From assembly GCF_004214895.1 (NCBI RefSeq), contig NZ_CP035952.1, forward strand, positions 1,560,501-1,624,500: a stretch of DNA of 64,000 nucleotides, written 5' to 3'. The DNA is from Pseudomonas tructae (lineage in GTDB: Bacteria > Pseudomonadota > Gammaproteobacteria > Pseudomonadales > Pseudomonadaceae). The notes beneath the pieces were generated by a model. The model made no database searches. It had not been told where the DNA came from and was given only the letters and a program-made list of their open reading frames with translations. A program made the position numbers and the translations under genes. Positions 44,922 to 54,505 of this stretch are shown here, piece after piece (the first letter of the stretch is position 1; each line of letters opens with the position of its first letter).

Positions 44922-47408
44922 TTACACCGTGACAGGCTCCTGGCTGTCTTCGCGGTGCAGGGCCACCTGGCGAATCGACAGGCGCACTTCCGCCGACAGC
45001 ACGCGTTTGGCTGCGCCTTCGGCCAGTTCGCTGAGTTTTTCGTGGTAACCCAGCTTGCCATTGGCGTCCGGGCGCAATACCCCTTGCTCGATCTGGGTCT
45101 GGATAAAGTGGCGGAACAGGGTCTTGTCGAAGAACTCCGGTGCGTTCAGGCCATGCAGGATCGACAGGCGCTGGGCCATGATCACGCACAGGTCTTCCAG
45201 CGCTTCGGCGCTCAGGCTGTGCTGGCCGCTGTTGAGCAGCAGGGCAGTGGCCATATAGAAGCGCTGCAGAGTCTGGGTAATGGCTCGGGCCAGCAGGGTC
45301 AACAGCACGAACTGCCGCGAACTCGGCGCCGGGCGCAGGTAGACACCGTTCTCGAAACGCAGCAGGCCTTGTTCGACGAAGGCTTCCAGCCACTGGTCGA
45401 TGATCGCGTCCAGCTCCTCAAGCTCCCAGCGAATGAACAGCTCCGACTGCAAGTACGGGTACAGTGCGCGGGTGTATTGCAGGATCAGCTCGCGGCTCAT
45501 TCGCGAGCTGCTCTGGAAGAAGCTCGCCAGCAGGGCCGGCAGGGCGAAGATGTGCAGCACGTTGTTGCGGTAGTAGGTCATCAGGACAGCGTTTTGCTCG
45601 TCCAGGTAGAGGATCTTGCCCAAGGCATCGCTCTGCTCGGCCAGCAGGTCCATGCCCTTGACGTGGCTGATCAGGGCCAGGCCGTCGCCCTCGGGCAAAG
45701 TGGTGTGTGGCGAGTAGGGCACCTTGCGCAGCAGCATCAGGTACAGGTCCAGTACCCGTGCCAGGGCGCGTTCATCCAGGGCCAGGCGGCTGGTGGAAAG
45801 CAGCGCCAGCGCCACCAGGTTGACCGGGTTGATCGCCGCGGCCTCGTTCAGGTGCTGGGCGACTTTCTCGCCCAGGCGTGAGGTGGTCTCGTTGAGCCAG
45901 GCCGGGCGGAATTGCGGGCCGTGTTCCTGCTCACGCCAGCCCGGTTGTTGCTGGTCGAGGAAGGCGCCCAGGCGGATCGGCTCGCCGAAGTTGACCGCCA
46001 CCTGGCCAAAGCGTTGCTTGAGTGCACCGACGACTTTGAAGATGTCGAAAATCGACTCTTTCTTCTTGCTCGCCCCGCGCAGTTCGCCCAGGTAGGTGCG
46101 GCCCTCCAGGACCCGTTCATAACCGATGTACACCGGCACGAAGACGATCGGCGTGCGCGATGAGCGCAAAAAACTGCGCAGGGTAATCGCCAGCATGCCG
46201 GTTTTCGGCTGGAGCATGCGTCCGGTACGCGAGCGACCGCCTTCGACGAAGTACTCGACCGGGAAACCCTTGGTGAACAGGGTGTGCAGGTATTCGTTGA
46301 ACACTGCGGTGTACAGTGGGTTGCCCTTGAACGTTCGGCGCATGAAGAACGCCCCGCCCCGGCGCAGCAGGCCGCCGATCACCGGCATGTTGAGGTTGAT
46401 CCCGGCGGCAATGTGCGGCGGGGTCAGGCCGTTGCGAAACAGCAGGTAGGACAGCAACAGGTAATCGATATGGCTGCGGTGGCAGGGCACGTAGATCACT
46501 TCATGGCCCGGGGCGATGCCCTGAACCTGCTCGATATGATTGACCTTGATGCCGTCGTAGATCTTGTTCCAGAACCAGCTGAGCACCACTTCGAGGAAGC
46601 GGATCGCGGTGTAGGTGTAGTCTGAGGCGATCTCGTTGCCGTAGCGCAGGGCCTGGGCTTCGGCTTTGGCCAGAGGGATCTTCTCGCGTTCTGCTTCATC
46701 AAGGATGGCCTGGCGTACCAGCGGGTCGTGAACCAGGCCCTTGACCAGGTTACGCCGGTGGGAGATGTCCGGGCCGATAACGGCGGTCTTGAGGTTGCGA
46801 AAGTGCACGCGCAGCAGGCGCTGGGCCATGCGCACAGTGCGCTCGTGGCCCTTGTTGTGTTGCACCAGCTCGCGCAGGTGGATCGGTGCCGAGAACTGCA
46901 CGCGGGTCTTGCGCCCGAGGATCAGCACGGTCAGCAAGCGGCGCAGGCGCCCGGTTACCGCCCAGCTGTCGGCGAACAACAGTTTCCAGGGGCTGGATTC
47001 GCTGGCAGGTGATTGTCCCCAAAACACGCTGACGGGAATGATCTGCGCGTCTTCTTCGGCGTGCTGGCTTACAGCGTTGACCAGCCGCGCCAGGGTCGGC
47101 GGTGCGCCGCGTTTGTCCTGGCGGCCGAGCCAGTCGGGTTCGGGGGTCAGGTAGAAGAACGCGGCGGGCTCGTGCAGCGTGCCGACGGCCACGGGCAGCA
47201 CCGGGCGTGGCAGCCCGGCTTTGGTGCACTCGCGATCAAGCACGGCCAGGTCGGTCAGCGATGGCGATTGCAGGGCATAGAACACCGGCCGGCTACGATC
47301 CAGGTTCAGGGTGAAGGATGACTGGTTGATGGTCTCGGAGCGAACCCACAGGTACAACAGGCGACGCAAGGCGCCGAAAATCAGGCGGCGCAAGGGGGAA
47401 CGGGTCAT
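44922..47408 (-). CDS. plsB: glycerol-3-phosphate 1-O-acyltransferase
   Basis: This 828-residue membrane-bound enzyme acylates glycerol-3-phosphate at position 1, the first step in phospholipid synthesis, using acyl-ACP or acyl-CoA. The acyltransferase motifs are present: [14 protein letters not shown] (HX4D motif, near residue 309), [11 protein letters not shown] (motif III) and [17 protein letters not shown] (motif IV). Length and order correspond to Pseudomonas PlsB (PA3673). It is divergent from the cold-shock gene across 222 bases. Downstream genes are the two YbaY-domain genes and the DUF4197 gene on the same strand. Confidence 0.95.
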   Translation of the reverse strand: MTRSPLRRLIFGALRRLLYLWVRSETINQSSFTLNLDRSRPVFYALQSPSLTDLAVLDRECTKAGLPRPVLPVAVGTLHEPAAFFYLTPEPDWLGRQDKRGAPPTLARLVNAVSQHAEEDAQIIPVSVFWGQSPASESSPWKLLFADSWAVTGRLRRLLTVLILGRKTRVQFSAPIHLRELVQHNKGHERTVRMAQRLLRVHFRNLKTAVIGPDISHRRNLVKGLVHDPLVRQAILDEAEREKIPLAKAEAQALRYGNEIASDYTYTAIRFLEVVLSWFWNKIYDGIKVNHIEQVQGIAPGHEVIYVPCHRSHIDYLLLSYLLFRNGLTPPHIAAGINLNMPVIGGLLRRGGAFFMRRTFKGNPLYTAVFNEYLHTLFTKGFPVEYFVEGGRSRTGRMLQPKTGMLAITLRSFLRSSRTPIVFVPVYIGYERVLEGRTYLGELRGASKKKESIFDIFKVVGALKQRFGQVAVNFGEPIRLGAFLDQQQPGWREQEHGPQFRPAWLNETTSRLGEKVAQHLNEAAAINPVNLVALALLSTSRLALDERALARVLDLYLMLLRKVPYSPHTTLPEGDGLALISHVKGMDLLAEQSDALGKILYLDEQNAVLMTYYRNNVLHIFALPALLASFFQSSSRMSRELILQYTRALYPYLQSELFIRWELEELDAIIDQWLEAFVEQGLLRFENGVYLRPAPSSRQFVLLTLLARAITQTLQRFYMATALLLNSGQHSLSAEALEDLCVIMAQRLSILHGLNAPEFFDKTLFRHFIQTQIEQGVLRPDANGKLGYHEKLSELAEGAAKRVLSAEVRLSIRQVALHREDSQEPVTV

Positions 47409-47522
47409 ACGGTGTGTGCTCTGGATGAGATTTTCGAGTAATTGCTCAGGGCGTTAGTGTGCCGTATCTGCGCAAGTTCAGCAAAAAGCGCCCCGGTCAT
47501 GAAAAATAATTTAAGTGTGGCA

Positions 47523-47528
47523 TATACT
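47523..47528 (+). promoter_or_regulatory. candidate -10 box for the cold-shock gene
   Basis: TATACT lies in an A+T-rich stretch (AAAAATAATTTAAGTGTGGCATATACT) and would give a 5' leader of about 95 bases; a stem GCTTGC (47538-47543) and GCAAGC (47555-47560) lies at the front of that leader. No clear -35 box is seen. Confidence 0.4.
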
Positions 47529-47630
47529 CGGTCCGCCGCTTGCAACAGATTTGCGCAAGCTGCGCCCGCAGAGGGTGGTGACCCCTTTGCAAGCAAGGCG
47601 ATTCCAAAATAAAAATCCGGAGTAGTTCAG

Positions 47631-47840
47631 ATGTCGTCTCGTGAGACTGGAAGTGTAAAGTGGTTCAATGACGCCAAAGGATATGGCTTCATTCAGCGTG
47701 AAGATGGCGCGGACGTGTTCGTTCACTACCGTGCCATTCGTGGTGAGGGTCATCGCACCCTGATCGAGGGGCAACAGGTCGAATACAACCTGACCCAAGG
47801 GCAGAAAGGTCTGCAGGCTGAAGATGTAGTCGGCTTGTAA
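47631..47840 (+). CDS. cold-shock domain protein (CspA family)
   Basis: This 69-residue single OB-fold protein has RNA-binding motifs RNP1 KGYGFIQ (residues 16-22) and RNP2 VFVHYRAI (31-38). It binds single-stranded RNA or DNA as a chaperone. Many Pseudomonas strains carry several csp copies, so I do not give a symbol. The ATG at 47631 has GGAG nine bases upstream, in CCGGAGTAGTTCAG. The unusually long A+T-rich leader fits cold- or stress-controlled expression. Confidence 0.93.
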   Translation: MSSRETGSVKWFNDAKGYGFIQREDGADVFVHYRAIRGEGHRTLIEGQQVEYNLTQGQKGLQAEDVVGL

Positions 47841-47852
47841 AGCTTCAAGCCC

Positions 47853-47888
47853 CAAGCTGCAAGCTGACCGTGCCAGGCTTGTAGCTTG
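47853..47888. repeat. inverted repeat after the cold-shock gene
   Basis: CAAGCTGCAAGC (47853-47864) pairs with GCTTGTAGCTTG (47877-47888) with one G-T pair over 12 bases. AGCTTCAAG precedes it. Blocks of AGCTTGAAGCTTG type are frequent after genes in fluorescent pseudomonads. It lies between two convergent genes and may terminate both. Confidence 0.65.
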
Positions 47889-47905
47889 AGGTTCATGGTG
47901 TGTCG

Positions 47906-48283
47906 CTATTGTGTGCGCCAGGTGATTTCTTCTTCACCGTCGGCACTGATGCGGATCCAGCGATCGGCATCTTCTTCACCTTCTTCTTCGACCCAGCTAC
48001 CCGGTGCGCAGCGTACTTCGACGTTCAGCGCGGCGAAGGCGGCGCGAGCGCAGGCAATGTCGTCGTCCCACGGCGTCTGGTCGCTTTCCAGGTACAGACT
48101 GTTCCATTTGCCCACAGCCTTCGGTAACCAGGTAACCGGAATGTTACCGGCCTTGCACTTGTAGGTCTGGCCTTTCTGTTGCCAGTCGCTGCACGGGCCG
48201 AGCGCTGCGCCGAGCCAGGCAGCAATCTGTTTGTGATCGACATCAGCGTCTTTCAGGTAAATCTCGATATCGGGTTGGCGCAT
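47906..48283 (-). CDS. conserved hypothetical protein
   Basis: This 125-residue soluble protein begins MRQPDIEIYLKDADVDHKQI. It has a Trp-rich middle (WLGAALGPCSDW, WLPKAVGKWNSLYLESD) and an acidic end (EEEGEEDADRWIRISADGEE). No signal peptide or membrane helix. It is near-adjacent to rlmA on the same strand with an 18-base gap, so the two probably share a transcript. I do not recognise a family and give no function. Confidence 0.8.
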   Translation of the reverse strand: MRQPDIEIYLKDADVDHKQIAAWLGAALGPCSDWQQKGQTYKCKAGNIPVTWLPKAVGKWNSLYLESDQTPWDDDIACARAAFAALNVEVRCAPGSWVEEEGEEDADRWIRISADGEEEITWRTQ

Positions 48284-48300
48284 AGGGGCTCCGGGTACGC

Positions 48301-49113
48301 TCAGTCTTGGCGCACAAAATAATCGTAACGCATCGATACCGTGACCTCGAAAGGTTCGGCCTGCTCGATGACGCGCGCGCGTTTTTCGGCGCTGGCACGC
48401 CAGCCATGGGGGGTCATGGCCAGCAGGTCGGCGCGGGCCTTGCTGTCGGCAAGGCTCAGGCGGAATGTGAGGGTTTCGCTGTGGGCGTGCTGCATGCCCG
48501 CAGGCACCAGCGCCAGGTGCTTGTCGTCGGCGTAGTCGCGCACTTCATCGTAGAGCTTGTGGCGCAATTCGATCAGGTGCTCGTTGGTCGGACCGACGCG
48601 CATCAGGCCGCCGCCAGGGCTCAGCAGGCGCAGGGCCTCTTGCCAGTCCAGGGGGCTGAAGACACTGGCCAGGAACTGGCAGCTGGCATCGGCCAGCGGC
48701 ACCCGGGCCATGCTTGCCACCAGCCAGGTCAGCGCCGGGTTGCGCTTGCAGGCCCGCTTGACCGCTTCGCGGGAAATATCCAGGGCGTAGCCATCGGCTT
48801 GCGGTAACGCCTGGGCGATTTGCGCGGTGTAGTAACCCTCGCCACAGCCAATATCCAGCCAGCGCGCGGGTGCGCGTTCAGCGGCAAGTTCGGCCAGGCG
48901 CCGGGCTACCGGCGCGTAATGGCCAGCGTTGAGAAAGTCGCGACGCGCCTCGACCATGGCCTGGTTGTCACCCGGGTCACGGCTGTTCTTGTGCTGCACC
49001 GGCAACAGGTTCAGGTAACCCTGGCGGGCACGGTCGAAACGGTGACCGGCCGGGCAGGCCACGCCATTGTCGAGGGTGCTCAGCGCGGCGCTGCAGATCG
49101 GGCAGGTGAGCAT
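48301..49113 (-). CDS. rlmA: 23S rRNA (guanine-N1)-methyltransferase, RlmA family
   Basis: This 270-residue enzyme has an N-terminal zinc-binding knuckle, CPICSAAL (C4, C7) and CPAGHRFD (C20, H24), followed by a SAM-binding Rossmann domain with LDIGCGEGYYTAQI near residue 90. It matches RlmA, which methylates G745 of 23S rRNA in E. coli (or the TlrB-type variant at G748, which cannot be excluded). The start ATG overlaps the dapE stop by one base (TGATG), so translation is coupled. It is unusual for rlmA to follow dapE directly; this is the layout in pseudomonads as far as I recall. Confidence 0.9.
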   Translation of the reverse strand: MLTCPICSAALSTLDNGVACPAGHRFDRARQGYLNLLPVQHKNSRDPGDNQAMVEARRDFLNAGHYAPVARRLAELAAERAPARWLDIGCGEGYYTAQIAQALPQADGYALDISREAVKRACKRNPALTWLVASMARVPLADASCQFLASVFSPLDWQEALRLLSPGGGLMRVGPTNEHLIELRHKLYDEVRDYADDKHLALVPAGMQHAHSETLTFRLSLADSKARADLLAMTPHGWRASAEKRARVIEQAEPFEVTVSMRYDYFVRQD

Positions 49114-50264
49114 CAGGCAAGCAACCGGGTCAGGGTCTGGTAGTAGATTTCGGTCAGCACATCGAGGTCGCTGGCCAGGATCCGCTCATTGACCTGGTGA
49201 ATGGTGGCGTTGACCGGGCCCAGTTCGACCACCTGGGTGCCCAGAGTGGCGATGAAGCGCCCATCGGAGGTGCCGCCGCTGGTCGAGGCCTGAGTTTCAC
49301 GGCCGGTGACCGCCTTGATGCTGGCCGATACCGCGTCGAGCAAGTCGCCCGGTTCGGTGAGAAACGGCAGGCCCGACAGCGCCCAATCCACGTGCCAGTC
49401 CAGCTGGTGCTTGTCGAGGATGGCGGCAACGCGCTGCTGCAGGCCTTCGACTGTCGACTCGGTGGAGAAACGGAAGTTGAACAGCGCGGTCAACTCGCCC
49501 GGTACCACGTTGGTGGCGCCGGTGCCGGAGTTGAGGTTGGATATCTGGAAGCTGGTGGGCGGGAAGAACGCATTGCCTTCGTCCCAGTGCTCGGCTGCCA
49601 GTTCCGCCAGGGCCGGGGCGGCCAGGTGGATCGGGTTTTTCGCCAGGTGCGGGTAGGCGACATGGCCCTGGATGCCGCGCACGGTGAGCTTGGCGCCGAG
49701 GGAGCCGCGACGGCCGTTCTTGACCACGTCACCAACCAGCGTGGTGCTCGAGGGCTCGCCAACGATGCACCAGTCCAGGCGCTCGTTGCGGGCGGACAGG
49801 CGCTCGATCACAGCCTTGGTACCGTGGTGGGCGGGGCCTTCTTCGTCGCTGGTGATCAGGAAGGCGACCTTGCCGCGATGGTTCGGGTAGTCGGCGACGA
49901 AGCGCTCGGTGGCGACCACCATGGCCGCCAGGCTGCCCTTCATGTCGGCCGCGCCGCGTCCGCAGAGCATGCCGTCGGCATCGATCAGGGCGTCGAACGG
50001 GTCGTTCTGCCAGGCCTGCACCGGGCCGGTCGGGACCACGTCGGTGTGGCCGGCGAAGCACAGTACCGGACCGTCCTGGGTACCGTGGGTGGCCCAGAAG
50101 TTGTCAACGTCTTCGATCCGCATCGGTTCGAGCATGAAGCCGGCTTCGCCCAGGCGTTGCATCATCTGTTTCTGGCAGTCGAAGTCCAGCGGGGTCACCG
50201 AAGGGCGACGGATCAGGTCGCAGGCCAGTTCAAGGGTAGGCGAGAGGTCGGCTGGGGCCGTCAT
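49113..50264 (-). CDS. dapE: succinyl-diaminopimelate desuccinylase
   Basis: This 383-residue zinc hydrolase removes succinate from N-succinyl-LL-diaminopimelate in lysine and peptidoglycan synthesis. The metal ligand motifs are clear: [12 protein letters not shown] (His), [13 protein letters not shown] (bridging Asp), ITSDEEGPA (catalytic Glu plus ligand), and the C-terminal [12 protein letters not shown] (His). The start at 50264 gives [20 protein letters not shown] with GGAG upstream; ten codons further upstream the frame is open but not conserved. dapD and dapC, the two preceding steps, are also in this window. Confidence 0.95.
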   Translation of the reverse strand: MTAPADLSPTLELACDLIRRPSVTPLDFDCQKQMMQRLGEAGFMLEPMRIEDVDNFWATHGTQDGPVLCFAGHTDVVPTGPVQAWQNDPFDALIDADGMLCGRGAADMKGSLAAMVVATERFVADYPNHRGKVAFLITSDEEGPAHHGTKAVIERLSARNERLDWCIVGEPSSTTLVGDVVKNGRRGSLGAKLTVRGIQGHVAYPHLAKNPIHLAAPALAELAAEHWDEGNAFFPPTSFQISNLNSGTGATNVVPGELTALFNFRFSTESTVEGLQQRVAAILDKHQLDWHVDWALSGLPFLTEPGDLLDAVSASIKAVTGRETQASTSGGTSDGRFIATLGTQVVELGPVNATIHQVNERILASDLDVLTEIYYQTLTRLLA

Positions 50265-50330
50265 GGGGAGCTCCGGGGCAAGGCAGGGCACGAATTCGAG
50301 GGGGGTTATCTTATAGCAATTTGGACGCCT

Positions 50331-50403
50331 GTAGGAGCGGGCTTGCCCCGCGATTGCGGCCTTTCAACCAGCATCGCATCGCGGGGCAAGCCCGCTCCTA
50401 CAG
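50331..50403. repeat. inverted REP pair between dapE and the glucan synthase gene
   Basis: Two REP copies with 25-bp perfect inverted arms (50331-50355 and 50379-50403) are separated by 23 bases. The pair lies upstream of the dapE start and ten bases after the end of the neighbouring gene, so its likely role is the transcript end of the latter. Confidence 0.88.
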
Positions 50404-50413
50404 TATCCCAAGT

Positions 50414-53005
50414 TCAGGAGGCCTGGGCCGGCTGCGCAGCATCCACAGGCTTGGGCAGCGACGACAGCATGGCCATGATCAGCGCCGCCAGGTACGGCAG
50501 CGACTGCACCAGCAGCATGGTCACCCAGAAGCGCATGTCGTTGCTCGGCAGACCCTGGACCAGGTAGATCCCGGCCGCGGCACCCCACAGCAGCAACATG
50601 ATGAACAGCTCCTCACGGGCTTCGGACAGCGCCACCAGCAGGCCATGGCTGTCGGCGTTCTTCGGTGTGCGGAAGAACGGGATGCTACTGGTGAAGAAGC
50701 CATACAGGACCGCCTTGGCGATGGTGTGCGAAAGCGCAAGGCCGGCCAGGGCCGCGGCGAAGGCGTCCTTGAGGTTCACACCCACCGCACGGCGGTAGAG
50801 GAACACGATCTTGCCGACCTTGAACACGAACAGTGCCAGCGGCGGAATCGCGAAAATCAGCAGCGGCGGATCGACCCGCTGCGGCACGATGATCATTGCC
50901 GCCGACCACAGCAGGGCGCCGACAGTGAAGAAAATGTTCATGCCATCGGCGATCCACGGCAGCCAACCGGCAAGGAAGTGGTAGCGCTGGCCACGGGTCA
51001 GCTCCGAGTCCTTGCCGCGCAAGAGGCTTGCGGCATGGCGCTTGATGATCTGGATGGCGCCATAGGCCCAGCGGAAGCGCTGCTTCTTGAAGTCGATGAA
51101 GGTGTCGGGCATCAAGCCCTTGCCATAGCTTTCATGGGAGTACGCTGCGGAATAGCCTTTTTCGAACACCCGCAGGCCGAGCTCAGCGTCCTCACAGATA
51201 CACCAGTCGGCCCAGCCCAGCTCTTCGAGCACCGAGCGCCGGGTCATGGTCATGGTGCCATGTTGAATGATCGCGTCGCGGTCGTTGCGGGTGACCATGC
51301 CGATATGGAAGAAACCCTTGTATTCGCTGTAGCACAACTTCTTGAAGGTGCTTTCGTTCTGATCACGGTAATCCTGGGGCGATTGCACCACGGCGATTTT
51401 CGGGTCGGCGAAGTGCGGCACCATGTGCTTGAGCCAGTTGCGGTCGACACAGTAGTCCGAGTCGATCACCGCGATCACTTCGGCATCCTTGGCAGTGTGC
51501 GGGACCAGGTAGTTCAACGCGCCGCCCTTGAAGCCGGCCAGGGGCGCGACGTGGAAGAACTTGAAGCGTTCGCCGAGCATTTCGCAGTGGGCCTTGATCG
51601 GCTCCCAGACCGCCGGGTCCTTGGTGTTGTTGTCGATGATCAGGACTTCGTAGTCCGGATAATCCAGCGCCGCCAGGGCATTGAGGGTCTGCTTGACCAT
51701 CTCCGGCGGCTCGTTGTAGCACGGCACATGCACCGAAACCTTCGGCCGGTAGGCGGCGTCGGCCTGCACCGGCAGGAACTCCCGACGGCGCTTGTGAATC
51801 CACACGGCTTCGGCCAGTTCATGGGCCTCGGTCAGCAGCACGATAAACACGCCAAGGGCGCCCAGGGCGAGCAAGAAGCCCACGGTCAGGCTGAACCAGG
51901 TGCTGTATTGCTGGCTGTAGTCGTAACCGATCCACACCAGCACTGAACCACAGAGAAAGGCAATGAAGGTCAGGAAGGTCCGCCCGCGCTGGCGCAGGGC
52001 CGAGCCGTCGATCAGCAGCAGGGTCAGCGAAAGCATCGCCAGTACCACCGAACCGACCGCCAGCACGCGCCACTGCGGGATAGCCACGACCGGGCCTTCG
52101 AAGTTGAACTTCTGTTGGCGGGCGGCGTTGAACACGCCCCAGTAGGCGCCCACCGAGCCTTCGTCGCTGGCCTTCCACGGCTGATCGTAGGCTTCGATGA
52201 CGAAGTAGTTGTAACCCTGGCGGTTGAGCTTGTTGACCAGGGTACGCAGGTAGATGGCCTGGTCGGCCTGGGTGGCCTCGGCGCCGCCACGCATGCGGCC
52301 GTTGCTCGGCCAGCCGACCTCCGACAGCAGCAAGGGTTTGCGTGGGAATTGTTGTTTGAGGTCGCGGGCGCGGTCCAGCACGAACTGGCCGGCATCCTTC
52401 ATCGGAATGAATTCCCAGTACGGCAAGATGTGCGCCGCCACAAGGTCAGCGTGCTTGGCCAACTCCGGATGTTCTTTCCAGATGTGCCACTGCTCACTGG
52501 TGGTCACCGGCACCTTGACCGCCGCGCGCACCCGGTCCATGTACTGGATCAAGGCTTCAGGGGTGATCTCCTTGCGAAACAGCGCTTCGTTGCCGACCAT
52601 CACCCGCACGACACTGCGCGAGCTGTTGGCCAGTTCGATGGCTTTGGCGATTTCTCGCTCGTTGCGCTCAAGGTCCGGGCTGATCCACACCCCCAGGGTC
52701 ACGCGCAGGCCGAACTCTTCGGCCAGGCGCGGAATATCTGCCTGGGTGCCTTCCACCGTATAGATACGGATGCTGTCGGTCAGCTTGCTGAGCTGCTCCA
52801 GGTCCTGGCGCAGTTCATCCTCGCTGGGGTACTGGCCCTTCTGCGGGCTCTCGCCCAGGCGGAACGGCGAGTAGGAGAAACCGGAAATCTGCTCCGGCCA
52901 GTTTGGGGCGGAAACCGGGCGGTTGACCAGCGCCCAGAACCCGGTGAATAGCGCGGCAATAGCCATGACTATGACCAGGTTGATACCAAATTTACGCGAT
53001 GACAT
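50414..53005 (-). CDS. ndvB: GH17-GT2 fusion glucan synthase, NdvB type
   Basis: This 863-residue protein has a first membrane helix (about 8-28), then a periplasmic glycoside-hydrolase family 17 domain (catalytic Glu residues in VGNEALFR and LSEVGWPSNG). Membrane helices around 325-440 follow, and a cytoplasmic family 2 glycosyltransferase with the DXD-type motif VIDSDYC, the catalytic Asp in CEDAELGLR and the QXXRW-type motif KQRFRWAYGA. More membrane helices complete it. GH17 domains of this fusion from P. aeruginosa and P. putida act as beta-glucan transglycosylases. The protein probably makes branched or cyclic periplasmic beta-1,3-glucans. Start at 53005 gives MSSRKFGINLV. Confidence 0.86.
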   Translation of the reverse strand: MSSRKFGINLVIVMAIAALFTGFWALVNRPVSAPNWPEQISGFSYSPFRLGESPQKGQYPSEDELRQDLEQLSKLTDSIRIYTVEGTQADIPRLAEEFGLRVTLGVWISPDLERNEREIAKAIELANSSRSVVRVMVGNEALFRKEITPEALIQYMDRVRAAVKVPVTTSEQWHIWKEHPELAKHADLVAAHILPYWEFIPMKDAGQFVLDRARDLKQQFPRKPLLLSEVGWPSNGRMRGGAEATQADQAIYLRTLVNKLNRQGYNYFVIEAYDQPWKASDEGSVGAYWGVFNAARQQKFNFEGPVVAIPQWRVLAVGSVVLAMLSLTLLLIDGSALRQRGRTFLTFIAFLCGSVLVWIGYDYSQQYSTWFSLTVGFLLALGALGVFIVLLTEAHELAEAVWIHKRRREFLPVQADAAYRPKVSVHVPCYNEPPEMVKQTLNALAALDYPDYEVLIIDNNTKDPAVWEPIKAHCEMLGERFKFFHVAPLAGFKGGALNYLVPHTAKDAEVIAVIDSDYCVDRNWLKHMVPHFADPKIAVVQSPQDYRDQNESTFKKLCYSEYKGFFHIGMVTRNDRDAIIQHGTMTMTRRSVLEELGWADWCICEDAELGLRVFEKGYSAAYSHESYGKGLMPDTFIDFKKQRFRWAYGAIQIIKRHAASLLRGKDSELTRGQRYHFLAGWLPWIADGMNIFFTVGALLWSAAMIIVPQRVDPPLLIFAIPPLALFVFKVGKIVFLYRRAVGVNLKDAFAAALAGLALSHTIAKAVLYGFFTSSIPFFRTPKNADSHGLLVALSEAREELFIMLLLWGAAAGIYLVQGLPSNDMRFWVTMLLVQSLPYLAALIMAMLSSLPKPVDAAQPAQAS

Positions 53006-53261
53006 AGATAGTTGGGGTTCCGAAAGGTGGAACGGGCGGGCGCCCGAGGGCGCGAATCCTGTGTGCTTCCTGCCCAGGCAGCGTGGGAACAGGTTGGCGC
53101 AGAAGATTGGATCGGCTTCAGCGCCTGAAGTTCTCAGCCCGTACTTTTGTCGTCCAAGTCTTTGGATTGCATGGGACATTAAAGCAGGATTACAACTACC
53201 TTGACCAATGCACGGCTCGGGCGTTGGTCGCCCGTGGGATGCCATTGCGCCGCAAGAGGCC

Positions 53262-53267
53262 TATAAT
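53262..53267 (+). promoter_or_regulatory. candidate tcdA -10 box
   Basis: TATAAT, a perfect -10 consensus, lies 28 bases before the tcdA ATG. No -35 box is apparent at 17 bases. The rest of the 289-base divergent gap contains no gene; a G+C-rich stem near 53035-53052 is visible. Confidence 0.5.
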
Positions 53268-53294
53268 GCGCGCCGGTTTTTTCGGGGTTGGGCC

Positions 53295-54116
53295 ATGAGT
53301 ACAGAAGATCCACGTTTTGCCGGTGTCGCTCGGTTGTACGGTGACAACGGCCTGCAGCGCTTGCGCGAGGCCCATGTGGCGATCGTCGGTATCGGCGGGG
53401 TCGGCTCCTGGGCGGCTGAAGCCATGGCCCGTAGCGGTGTAGGCGAAATCTCCCTGTTCGACCTCGATGATGTCTGCGTAAGCAACACCAATCGCCAGTT
53501 GCATGCCCAGGAAGGCAATATTGGCCGCGCCAAGGCCGAGGTCATGGCCGAGCGCCTGCGGGCGATCAACCCGGCGTGCAAAGTGCATGCGGTGGTCGAC
53601 TTCGTCACCAAGGAGACCCTGCCCGAGTACATCGGCGAGCATATCGACTGCGTCATCGACTGCATCGACAGCGTCATGGCCAAGGCCGCGCTGATCGGCT
53701 GGTGCAAGCGGCACAAAGTCACCATTATCAGCACAGGTGGTGCCGGTGGGCAGATCGACCCGACCCAGATCCGCGTCGCCGACCTGAACAAGACCTTCAA
53801 CGATCCGCTGGCCTCGCGGGTGCGCTCCACCTTGCGCCGCGACTATGGGTTTTCCCGCACGGTGACCCGCAACTACAGCGTGCCGTGTGTGTTCTCCACC
53901 GAGCAGCTGCGCTACCCCAAAGGTGACGGCAGCGTCTGCCTGCAGAAAAGTTTCGTTGGCGAAGGGGTCAAGCTGGACTGCTCCGGTGGTTTTGGCGCGG
54001 TGATGATGGTCACTGCGACTTTCGGCATGGTCGCCGCCAGCAAGGCAGTGGAAAAGCTGGTGGCTGGCGCCCGTCGCCCGCACGAGCGCAAGGCTCAGGC
54101 GTCGGCGGCGAGTTGA
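53295..54116 (+). CDS. tcdA: tRNA threonylcarbamoyladenosine dehydratase TcdA (CsdL)
   Basis: This 273-residue E1-like enzyme has a Rossmann ATP site IVGIGGVGSWAAEAMARSG (residues 32-50) and a substrate-binding region with VIDCIDSVMAKAALIGWC. It dehydrates t6A37 in tRNA to cyclic ct6A, using ATP. CsdA and CsdE, which help in sulfur transfer to this system, are encoded opposite and overlapping. The ATG at 53295 gives MSTEDPRFAGVARLYG; the frame is open upstream to 53208 without conserved residues. The last 22 bases overlap the end of csdE on the other strand. Confidence 0.95.
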   Translation: MSTEDPRFAGVARLYGDNGLQRLREAHVAIVGIGGVGSWAAEAMARSGVGEISLFDLDDVCVSNTNRQLHAQEGNIGRAKAEVMAERLRAINPACKVHAVVDFVTKETLPEYIGEHIDCVIDCIDSVMAKAALIGWCKRHKVTIISTGGAGGQIDPTQIRVADLNKTFNDPLASRVRSTLRRDYGFSRTVTRNYSVPCVFSTEQLRYPKGDGSVCLQKSFVGEGVKLDCSGGFGAVMMVTATFGMVAASKAVEKLVAGARRPHERKAQASAAS

Positions 54117-54505
54117 GCCATGCGTTGCAGCACGGCATTCAGGCCGTTGCTGCGTGACGGCGAGAGCTGGCGGCCCAGGCCCAGCTGATTGAACCAGGCG
54201 GGCAGGTCCAGTTGCTTGAGCTCTGTGCTGGACAAGCCTTCGACCCGCACCAGCAGCAGCGCCAGCAAGCCGCGGATGATCCGTGCGTCACTGGCGCCCT
54301 TGAAGCGCCACTGGCCATTCTGTTGCTCGGCCACCAGCCAGACCTGGCTTTCGCAGCCATGCACACGGTTGGACTCGGACTTTTCCTCTTCGCTCAAGGG
54401 CGCCAGGCGCTCGCCCCATTGCATCAGCAGCCGTGCGCGCTGTTCCCAGCCGGCCGCTTGTTCGAAGGCGTCCAGGGCTTGCAGCGCGGCTATCGGCAGG
54501 CTCAT
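54095..54505 (-). CDS. csdE: SufE-family sulfur acceptor CsdE
   Basis: This 136-residue protein has the SufE fold with the sulfur-accepting Cys in RVHGCESQVWLVA (near residue 50). It takes sulfur from CsdA. Its ATG overlaps the csdA stop (ATGA), so csdA-csdE are coupled. Its last seven codons run opposite the last codons of tcdA. No other sulfur-carrier gene is in the window. Confidence 0.93.
   Translation of the reverse strand: MSLPIAALQALDAFEQAAGWEQRARLLMQWGERLAPLSEEEKSESNRVHGCESQVWLVAEQQNGQWRFKGASDARIIRGLLALLLVRVEGLSSTELKQLDLPAWFNQLGLGRQLSPSRSNGLNAVLQRMAQLAADA

Noticed and set aside
49197..50567. 456-codon plus-strand frame over dapE and the REP pair
   Set aside because: Antisense shadow that reads through the REP repeat; no domain.
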